Origin: Perkinsus olseni | Lineage: Eukaryota; Perkinsozoa; Perkinsida | DNA: 29,597 bases | NCBI GenBank assembly: GCA_013115125.1 | Contig: JABANN010000431.1 | Location: 1-29,597, forward strand | Direction: 5' to 3' | In this document: positions 21,388-29,597 of the stretch, one piece after another | How the letters are laid out: each line of letters starts with the position of its first letter | How positions within the stretch are numbered: position 1 is the first letter of the stretch | Position numbers and translations under genes: made by a program | Notes under the pieces: model-generated | What the model saw: only the letters and a program-made list of their open reading frames with translations | Told to the model about the DNA's origin: nothing | Database searches by the model: none

Positions 21388-23237
21388 TCAGACTGGTACC
21401 TTCGAGTCGGCGAGAAGCGAAGCTCTCAAACCGTAGGGATCATACTTCTCGACAGTTTCGCTCGCCGATGCCTCCAATCCCTTTGGAGGTATGAGGGCGC
21501 TCAACAAGACAGCCAGGAGAATGACAGCCATGCCAATCAGCTGTGTAGTTCCCGGAATCAGACCGTCGACAGCAAGGTTCAACAACAGGACAATAACAGG
21601 ATTAGCCGAGCATATGACGTTCACGAGACTGGTCATCGGATATGCAAGTGCTTCGTTCATAGCGAAGATCCCAATCGACTGAAAAAACGGGACACCTCCG
21701 TTGATACAGTTGTCAAAATGTGAGATGGGAACCTCACCTGCGACAAGCCACCAACCACGGTTGTGACCAGAGCCAATCCAGTAACATACAGAGGAGTCTG
21801 GCCTTCGGCGATCAATACCACCCCGATGGAGAGCGCTACACATGACTGTGATAGTAGAAGAGCCGCGTAGCCACTGCGTGTGGCGACATTACCTGAAAGG
21901 GAGAAGCTCTACTATCAGCTCCGAAGGGCAACCCGCACCGCAAGGACAGAAGAATAGTTAATAGGTGTACGACTAGCGCAGCAGGGAGACCGTCGAAAAT
22001 GCGCGCGGCTTAACTCACCAATGGAGCTGTATCGCATTAATAGTGTCAATGCCGACATCCCAATCATGGCAAGAATCGCGAACAAGAAACCAAGCAAGGG
22101 GTGGGATTCGCTAGAAGGCCCATCAGCAGTAGAGGGAGCGGCATCATTGCCGAGGGTGGAAACTATCATACCAGAAACCGCCTGAAGGAAGGAACTCATC
22201 ACATGAGCCACCCTGAGCCACGAGTGATTCGTAAATGCACCAAAACTTACCATTATTATGAGAGCCGCATGCTGTCGGCCAAGTCGCTCTCGGAAAACAA
22301 AGTGACCGTACAAACTCACCGTGACGACCGTGGAGCTAACGAAGGCAGCAATGGGGCCTGTGGGGACGGAGTGTCAGCAAGTGGAATACTCAAAGAAGAT
22401 TCTGGCGCATCATCGGACAACACCATTCCTTTGATGAACTTCAACGATATGGCTCGAAAGCTTCGAGTCGAAGCTCGTGACACAGAAATGAAGACAGGCC
22501 GAGGATACCACCACCGTCGAATTCAGGTCTTACCTTTGTTAGCCGCAGAGGAAAGTGCAAAGGCTTGTTTGATGAGAGTAGAGGATGCCGCAAGGATGAG
22601 CCCTTCGGAGAGCGTCAATAACTTAGTCATCATCGTGACAGGGCTAGTGGTAGGCGATCTGCTCCAGATGAGCTCGAAGCGTCCGTAGACGATCCAGTGA
22701 GGCACGTAGCAAATCAAACCTGAAAAGAGCGGTACACTCAGAAGTCGTAGGAAGTAACGAATGCCTCAGAGTAACGCCAAAACGCATCTCTGTACTGTAG
22801 AGGCATCCGGTGGCACATATCGCGAGCGGTGGTTACCTGGGACTCCACCGACCAACCACATGATGACCATCATCTGCCACTGGGCTGCTTGTATATTCTC
22901 GATCTCGACTTGGTCCGTAATGAGGCCACCAGTGTATCTGACAGATACTATTTGTAAAGCCTCGATGCCTTCTGGCGAACGTGTGAAACAACCACGCTAT
23001 AACGAGACCAAGTAGCAAAACAGCTGTGGCCCTGCTGGAGAGTCCTCATGTGCCACCGTCAATGATATAGAGCCATGAGAAGACAATTTCATCGCCAAGT
23101 AGGGAACCCCGGTAGTACCCAACACAGTAGTTGAAAAGGCCGTAGCCGATCAAGGCAATGATCGAAAACCCGACACATTTGGCCAAGTCCGCAGTGGAGC
23201 TGTCTTGCTTGGAGCCTTTGTCGAGCAGCATCTGCAT
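21388..23237 (-). CDS. Multi-span DMT-type transporter, copy B
   Basis: Seven minus-strand exons in phase encode 373 aa: 23237-23119, 22937-22837, 22719-22534, 22357-22251, 22181-22019, 21892-21738 and 21678-21388. Landmarks are LIGYGLFNYCVG, QWQMMVIMWLVGGVPG, VSSTVVTVSLYGHFVFRE, FAILAMIGMSALTLLMRY and MTSLVNVICSANPVIVLLL. The intron found after the equivalent of FAFA in copies A and D is missing, so two exons are fused. The intron between exons 3 and 4 (22358-22533, 176 nt) is much longer than in copies A and D (59 and 65 nt). No breaks are seen. Its last two exons are nearly identical to those of copy C. The substrate is unknown; role and topology are inferred from hydrophobicity and the paralogues. 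Confidence 0.85.
22459..22475. repeat. 17-nt palindrome inside copy B intron 3
   Basis: The sequence is AGCTTCGA, one base, TCGAAGCT: a perfect 8-bp stem. It lies in the enlarged intron of copy B. Copy C carries an unrelated 8-bp palindrome with the same one-base centre in the equivalent intron. Confidence 0.6.
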
Positions 23238-24013
23238 GAATGGGGTCAGTTATATAAACTACCGTAGATAAGCTTTTCAGAGAGGCCTTCTTCAGAGATC
23301 CACATGCTTTTTCCATCGCCGACCTTCAATACTAGCGTCATTGTGCTACATTCACTGGCTTCCGGGACGCCACGTCTCCTAGCTTCGCTCGTCAGTCAGC
23401 TAAAATATCATCGGATTCTACGATTTCTGTGACTTCGCTTTCTCTGCTGTTTTTCATAGGCGTCGAACAGGGCACACCGCGGCCCGAATCTAGCGTACCG
23501 CTCGTCTCAGACGACTCTTGCTTGCGGCCCGCCAGGGAAGCTGTTTCACGCTACAGGTGCCACGTGCCTCTGACGGCCAGCAACAGGAACGTGGCCAGCG
23601 GTCAGTCATGTACAGTATATCGATTGCTTCTACATCGAGTTACTGGCAACTCATCCGCCGGTAACATACCTAATCAATAAGCCGAGTTCTTATACCCTGC
23701 GTCGAGCCAGAAACACTAGCTTGCGTGAGCATAGCTTTGCATAATCGTGATGGCAGGTGTTGCCCCACCTCTCTCGAACTTGTCAACGCAACAAACCAGA
23801 GCCTTTGAAAGTACGTAACATGACGAATACTCAAAAACAAAGAAGACTCACGCTAGAGTAGAAGCGAACTGAGACGAGCGAGAGTCGAATGATATCCCAA
23901 CATGAAAACAGAGGAAAGCAGATCTCGACAACTTGAATAGATGTAGAACGAATAATATCGAGCTTTACGTAGAAGGTTCTAAAGGCGGATAGCACACCGT
24001 AGTTCCCGTCGAG
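23238..24013. other. Flank between transporter copies B and C
   Basis: No gene is supported. The block 23331-23391 (ACTAGCGTCATTGTGC...) closely matches 25929-25990 upstream of copy C in the same orientation and at a comparable distance from the start codon. It is therefore part of the duplicated 5' region and may contain promoter elements. The right part is purine-rich. Confidence 0.5.
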
Positions 24014-25835
24014 TCAAATTGGTGAAATCTTCGAGTCCGCGAGGAGGGAATCTCCCACACCGTAGGGATCATGCCTCAAGATACCTTCCTTGGTCGATAC
24101 CTCCAGTCTTTTTGGAGGTATGAGGGCGCTCAACAAGACGGCAAGGAGGATGACGGACATGCCAATCAGTTGTGTAGTTCCCGGAATCAGACCGTCGACA
24201 GCAAGGTTCAACAACAGGACAATAACCGGGTTAGCCGAGCATATGACTTTCACGAGACTGGTCATCGGATATGCAAGTGCTTCGTTCATAGCAAAGATCC
24301 CAATCGACTGAAACAACACGTGATGCTCCACCGCTACGGTTGTCAAAATATACGGATAAGAGCCCCACCTGCGACAAGCCACCAACCACGGTTGTGACCA
24401 GAGCCAATCCAGTAACATACAGAGTAGTCTGACCCTTGGCGATCAATACCACCCCGATGGAGAGCGTTACACATGACTGTGATAGTAGAAGAGCCGCGTA
24501 GCCACTGCGTGTAGCGACATTACCTGAAAGGGAGAAGCTCAACTATCTTAGTTGGAGAAAAGTCTATAGCCGGTGAATAGCCAAGAGACGCATCACCAGA
24601 GCAGAAACAGGCCCTAGACGGACGCACGACTGAACTCACCAATGGAGTTGTATCTCATGAGTAGTGTCAATGCTGATATCCCAAACACGGCCAGAATCGC
24701 GAACAAGAAACCCAGAGGAGAGTGAGATTCACTCAAGTGTCCATCGCTAGCAGCAGAGGGGACGACATAAGTCCCGACAGTCGAAATGATCATACCAACG
24801 ACTGCCTGAAGGGAGGAGTTTCCATCAGCAACACTACAGGCGCTAGAGTTGGGTATGTGAATTCTCACCATGATGATGAGAACTGTATGCTCTCGATCAA
24901 GTTGTTCTCGGAACACGAAATGACCGTACAAACTCACGGTAACAACCGTGGAGCTGACGATAGCAGCAACGGGACCTGGAGGGAACGGGCCGTAAAACAC
25001 ACTGCTCCCTTCTACGGCTGGATCTTATCGGTGAACTTCGAGGATATGCGCTAACACCTGTGACTCCGAGCGAATGACTAACGACTCCACACTGTGGAGT
25101 CCACAGAAATTCACTAACTGTGCAAATCGTCAAGAGTCCAACTAAGACGGAACCGACGTTGGACTATAAACCCACACACACAGACTAACATGAATCTTAC
25201 CCTTGTCTGCTGGGGACGCAAGATTGAATGCTTGTTTGACGAGAGTAGAGGATGCCGCAAGGATAAGTCCGCCAGAGAGTGCAAAGATCCTAGTCGTCGT
25301 GGCGACAGTGCCTCTGCTAGCTGACTTGCTCCAGATCACCTCGAAGCGTCCGTACACCACCCAGTGAGACACGTAGCAAAGCAAACCTGTGGAGAACTCC
25401 ATGCACGTGGACCGCTACCGTAACTAGATCCCCACGCGCTATCCTGGAATCATCCAACACCACTGACGAAGAGCGAAAGCTACCTGGGACTCCACCGACC
25501 AACCACATGATGACCATCATTTGCCACTGAGCTGCTTGGACATGCTCGTATTCAACTTCATGGGAAATGATGCTTCCAGCGGACCTGTCAAGGCGAAGAA
25601 AGAGTTGGAGCGACGTCGACGGTCTCTATAGGTCGGTCGATAGCGCCTTGTGATGCTATCAAGAAAGTCCTAGAGGGATGTGGAGAAGGTGCGATTTGAT
25701 AACAGCCCAGACTTACCCAAGACAGTAATTGAAAAGACCGTAGCCGAGCAAGGCAATTGTCGAAAGTCCCACGCATTTAGCCAAACCCGCAGTGGAGCTG
25801 CCTTGCTTGAAGCCTTTGCCGAGCGGCATGTGCAT
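24014..25835 (-). CDS. Multi-span DMT-type transporter, copy C
   Basis: Seven minus-strand exons in phase encode 375 aa: 25835-25717, 25584-25484, 25386-25201, 24975-24869, 24805-24640, 24523-24369 and 24307-24014. Exon sizes match copy B almost exactly (119, 101, 186, 107, 166 vs 163, 155, 294 vs 291). Landmarks are LLGYGLFNYCLG, QWQMMVIMWLVGGVPG, VSSTVVTVSLYGHFVFRE, LTLLMRYNSIG and MTSLVKVICSANPVIVLLL. Like B, it lacks the intron after the FAFA-equivalent site. The intron at 24976-25200 (225 nt) is the longest in the family. The exon 6 donor is GTGGGG where B has GTGAGG. The 5' exons differ from B far more than the 3' exons do. No breaks are seen; the substrate is unknown. Confidence 0.85.
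25084..25100. repeat. 17-nt palindrome inside copy C intron 3
   Basis: The sequence is ACTCCACA, one base, TGTGGAGT: a perfect 8-bp stem. It sits in the enlarged intron 24976-25200, at the position equivalent to the copy B palindrome but with a different sequence. Confidence 0.6.
25157..25186. repeat. Short dispersed sequence shared with 28535-28566
   Basis: CGTTGGACTATAAACCCACA and the CA-rich tail that follows resemble CGTTGGACTTTAATCTCACA at 28535 with a similar CA tail. One copy is in an intron of copy C and the other upstream of copy D. About 25 of 30 positions agree, part of it low-complexity CA. It may be a relic of segmental duplication or a small interspersed element. Confidence 0.35.
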
Positions 25836-26553
25836 TGACAGACTCGCAACTGTGGAAGATACACTTCTTAAGAGATCCCATCAGAACATGCTGTTCGTTC
25901 AAGTTTACGACCATCTTCCGCCATCAAGACTAGCGTTGTTGTGTTCCATCCGTGGTTTTCGAGACGCCGCTTCCTCTAGCGTCGTTCGACGTCACTGTGA
26001 CTCGGGTACGATACAATCGGTGTGAGAGATGCTTTGCCGCGGTAGTATACACGGACTCAGTGCGCCATTGTTTGAGTAACTCGCTTCTGCGAACTTTGCA
26101 CAATCGGAGTGACAGGTTTCTGCCGAGTCCGGCTGAAAGTCGAGGCAACGTCATGACCACGAGAGATGTGCCGAATTTGATCCTAGCAACGCGATGTCGT
26201 CTCTCCCTCTTCACTAGAATTGAACCCAAAATACGTGTCGTGTCGAAAGAACAAGACTAACCACCTGGGTATTGATGAGAAGAGAAAGATGTGAGAAGTA
26301 TCGTCTCCGACTGAACGGCAGGAAAACACGAAGTCAGACAAAGAAAACACGAGATTAAACGAATTGAGCAGAATTTAGACGTCAAACACTTTCACACCGG
26401 ACATGTTGGCGGGCACCTGCCGCGATAAAACAACGACTGACTTTGGGCCAGCCGGGGCTCAAACTCATCCTGCTGGCGAGGAGCCTTGTCAAGAAGCGTG
26501 AATGAACGAGTAGATGAGCGCGGGATGGTGATACGTGAAAATAACCGCAAAAT
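25836..26553. other. Flank between transporter copies C and D
   Basis: No gene is supported. 25929-25990 is the copy C counterpart of the conserved 5' block seen upstream of copy B. Open frames on both strands at 25930-26260 overlap each other and look like chance. The rest shows nothing recognisable. Confidence 0.45.
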
Positions 26554-28104
26554 CTAAGCGGATCCATCCCGGCTCTTCAATAGTGGCTTGTTCAGGCTTC
26601 TTTCATTAGGGAGGGTGTTGCCTACACACACCGGTGGTGGGGCTAGCGTGCATAACATGACGCCAAGCATGATGATACCCATACCAACCAGCTGAGTGGT
26701 CCGAGGTAGAAGACCGTCCACGGCAAAATTGAGGCCCAGGACAATGATTGAGTTAGCGGAGACGATAACATTGACTAGACTGGTAGACGGGAAGGTCAGA
26801 GCTATGTTCAAAGCCAAGAACCCAAAGGACTGAATAAGCACGATGACAACCGGCCATAGTAGCCTCACAGCTTACCTGCATGAGCCCAGCGATGACTGAT
26901 AGAGTGACGACCTCATTCGGAAGGACGGTCACTGGTAACTCGCCCCCATCCTCGCTCTTGACAAAGATGTATCCGACGACGAGGGCTAGCGCAGACTGAG
27001 CTAGCAGCCTTGCTGAATACCCACTCCAGCTTGACACATGACCTGAACGTCAAACCTAAGCGGGCGAGCGACAGGGCAGCGGTCCTACCCAGGGAGCTGT
27101 AACGAATCAGTATAGTAGTTGCGGCCATACCAATCATAGAGAGAACCTGCGAAGGCGAAGGTGCACGAACAGCTAGATGTAGATGAGGGCACTCCAACGT
27201 GATGAAGACGCAAAGACGTCTAATTCAAGATCACACCGCGCTCACCGCGAACGCAAATCCAAGAGCTGCATGGCCCCTAGTCTCCGTAGCAGCAATTTGA
27301 TTTTCTACTGGAGTTGGGCCTCCGGGACTGAGAGCGGATATGAGCACGCCGACGATAACCTGTAGTAGACAACAACGTGAAGTGGGACACGCGTTCTGAC
27401 ATTGATCGAAAGTTCATAGTGATCTTACAATTCCTATGAGCAGAGCGTGGCGTCTGCTCAGGAGCTCATGGAATACGAAATGACCGTACAGACTGACGAT
27501 GATTATCGTCGAGCCGACGATAGCGGTAATCGGGCCTGAACAACGGGAACAACGGAAAAACTCGAAAGTGACATGCGGTGAGACAACAATAGGGACTCAC
27601 CTTTATCAGCAGGAGAGGAGAAGACAAAAGCCTTCTTCATGAGGCTAACCGAAACTCCCAGACCAACTCCCCCCATAAGTGTAAGAAGCTTCGATGACGC
27701 TGTGATGCTCGCTGAGCTACCACACCCGGACTCTGGCCAGAAGAATTCAATCTTGCCAGCACGTGCCCAGTGAAGAACATAGCATACCAGACCTGAACGA
27801 CGAGCATTTCTCATTCAACAAAATACTGAGTGAACTTACCGGGAACTCCGCCGGACAGCCACAAGATAACCATCATCTTCCATTCGGCACCGACCGCGTA
27901 ATACGTTTCGACCGAGCGCTCCAATTGGCTTGTAGCATACCTGATGAATAGCCGCCGATCACCCGGCACGAATGGCCACAAGAAGATATCGCACCCTATG
28001 AGATAGTTGGTAATGCCAAACCCGAGCATGGCCAGCATAGCGTAGCCGATACACTTTACAGAGGTTCTGCGTGCATCCGTGGGGAGAACGTGTTCAACGG
28101 CCAT
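26554..28104 (-). CDS. Multi-span DMT-type transporter, copy D
   Basis: Eight minus-strand exons in phase encode 374 aa: 28104-27995, 27940-27840, 27792-27601, 27535-27429, 27359-27246, 27146-27089, 27042-26876 and 26829-26554. About ten hydrophobic spans are visible. Landmarks are MLGFGITNYLIG, VGAEWKMMVILWLSGGVPG, SLMKKAFVFSSPADKG, VGSTIIIVSLYGHFVFHE, TILIRYSSLG and TSLVNVIVSANSIIVLGL. The C-terminal tail is short and hydrophilic. Intron 27941-27994 is 54 nt with no stop in frame, so retention would add 18 residues (a hydrophobic PFV-containing loop) without breaking the protein. I chose ATG 28104, downstream of a CAA/AAC repeat, because no other ATG precedes the conserved KC segment in this exon. 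Exon structure is closest to copy A. DMT/EamA membership is inferred from the two-half topology; the substrate is unknown. Confidence 0.85.
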
Positions 28105-29597
28105 GTTGTTGTTGTTGTTGTTCGCTGGTTCAAGGGTTTCTGAAACTGAGTATTGCAACCTTCGACTCTCCCTTGAGCAAGATCCACGAGGCTGCGTGAA
28201 AATTTCTAGCTCATCGAGGATCCACCACTCTGAGAACGCAGTATGACAGCCTTCCTACATAGCTATTAGGGACAGCGAGTGTTTGCGACATGATGATGAG
28301 TGCTTCAGCTCGTAACATCGACCCTCCTTGGTGTTGACGCGCTTACTCACCGAGAGTCTGTGCACAGCCGCTGCAGTTGTGATAGTGAATTCTCCCGACA
28401 CGAAAGGAAGTGCCTTAGGTCTGTCCTACCCTCATGTCTGAGTGCTACATTCCTGGCTCGATAAACTAGCCTAAGGTGATCCCTGTTAGATCAAGGTCCA
28501 TCGGAGCTAGTCTGACTAAACCGCTCCGACTAAACGTTGGACTTTAATCTCACACACACAGAAAGACTTTAGTGAGAACCTTTCGACCAATATTCTGTCT
28601 CCTAGGCGTCACCACTGAGACGCAGCACTCCGATGGTCCCGCGATGTGTGTATGAACTATAGACGCAACTAGCCTCGACACACGTGAAACACAGAATCGC
28701 TAGTGCCAAAAACACTATCAGGGAGGACACCAACGACCGAAGGCTATTCGCACGTGTCTGTCGCACAGTCGGCATTAATAGGAGTTTTCGCCAAGACGGG
28801 GACGAGGTAAAATATTCTTTGCAGTAAGAGCCTTTACAAGAGCTAGCAAGCCGCAATATGTGCGGGGTACCTCAGGATACTACTCCTGTGGAGTTGAATC
28901 CTAGCGTTGTCTGCGGAACGGAGTGCTGAATGTGTCGGCTCAACCTACGCCCTCGATCTGTTAGTTCCTCCTGGTTTCTCGTATTGTGATAGGGCAATCG
29001 GCTAGTACGTAGGTCATACTGAACCCATCTTAAGACTGAAAAGCTCCACCGAAGAAAGCGTGCTGAATGCGAGTTGGCAGAACTCGACCACCGACTCCTT
29101 GTGGACCACGCTGACTCCCTTCGAGCCCCTTAGTAGCGCACGACCACGCGGAAATGGTTCATCGTTGATCTGCTGTGCGACACCAAGACTGTTAGTGGAG
29201 GCTCCGCCTGCTGCAATCCCGCAAAGCTCGTCGCGAGCATTCGGGAGAACCTGGGCGATCCTCCGTACACCGCGGCGAGTTTTTTCATGACAAGCGTTGA
29301 AGCGACCGTTACAGCGATTACGGAATCGTTTAAGTATACCACGCATTTTGGCGCGTACTCCCAACTCAATTGTCTATTTCCCGTACGGAATACCGACTAG
29401 GATTTAGCTATGGTCGTGAACAATCCGTTCCAAGAAAACAAACCACTCTCATTTTAGTTCTTTTATCCCATTTCCGCGGAAACCTCTATACCTTGAATTG
29501 GCCCTACGGTACGAACGAGCTGTCTGAAATAGGATGCGTTGTGTCGTGTGTTGCATCAGTCCCATATCTTAGCTCCGAGCTATGCTCAGCTATAGCA
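28105..29597. other. Right-hand region without a supported gene
   Basis: This 1.5-kb stretch begins with a short CAA-type trinucleotide repeat just upstream of copy D (about 28105-28120) and contains the CA-tailed sequence at 28535-28566. Overlapping open frames occur on both strands at 29014-29369, but none shows a domain, and I could not decide whether any is coding. A gene entering from the right edge is possible. Confidence 0.4.

Noticed and set aside
21370-24397. Plus-strand open frames mirrored at 21370-21723 and 24071-24397
   Set aside because: Their similarity to each other only reflects the near-identical antisense exons of transporter copies B and C.
26401-26480. Possible second tRNA-like T-loop on the minus strand
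   Set aside because: GAGTTTGAGCCCC deviates from the B-box consensus and no acceptor or anticodon stem can be paired.
29014-29369. Overlapping open frames near the right edge
   Set aside because: Frames on both strands are open over the same bases, and none shows conserved motifs or splice context.
1-29597. Spliced-leader gene, CRISPR array, transposon or retroelement
   Set aside because: No spliced-leader motif like that of dinoflagellates/perkinsids, no spaced direct repeats, no terminal inverted repeats with a transposase and no reverse-transcriptase, capsid or integrase motifs were seen.

Overview
The window looks like nuclear DNA of a protist with compact, intron-rich genes, mostly 100-2,000 nt apart. 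Introns are short (35 to about 190 nt, GT-AG) and the standard stop codons are used. My best guess is an alveolate, probably a perkinsid (Perkinsus-like). This is inferred from intron style, a flagellar gene and a secreted Cys-rich module protein; no marker sequence proves it. Exon models were built by hand from splice signals, reading phase and protein homology from memory.

Layout. 1-647: no gene. 648-1518 (+): provisional small secreted Pro/Thr-rich protein. 2162-3777 (+): DHHC S-acyltransferase. 4235-5000 (+): secreted protein of six CW...CC modules. 5214-8010 (+): 15-exon CFAP21/EFHB ciliary protein; its intron 11 holds a tRNA-Thr(AGT) gene on the opposite strand. 8281-10666 (+): type II membrane protein with an SGNH-hydrolase domain. 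11523-13733 (-): 13-exon coiled-coil protein of unknown function. 13879 to about 15570 (-): CDC14-type dual-specificity phosphatase. 15.6-17.9 kb: gene-poor, with a 44-bp minisatellite broken by an 86-N assembly gap. 17.96-28.1 kb: four paralogous multi-span transporters of drug/metabolite-transporter (EamA-like) type, one on + (copy A) facing three on - (copies B, C, D). 28.1-29.6 kb: no supported gene.

How the genes relate. There is no operon-like or pathway cluster. CFAP21, CDC14 and the coiled-coil protein fit a flagellated, dividing cell. The Cys-rich secreted protein, the SGNH protein and the DHHC enzyme belong to the secretory and surface system. The transporter array is the clearest local expansion. 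All four copies have open, phase-consistent models. B and C share near-identical terminal exons but diverged introns, and both lack one intron that A and D keep, a pattern suggesting exchange through a cDNA intermediate. No viral, LTR or DNA-transposon remains were recognised.
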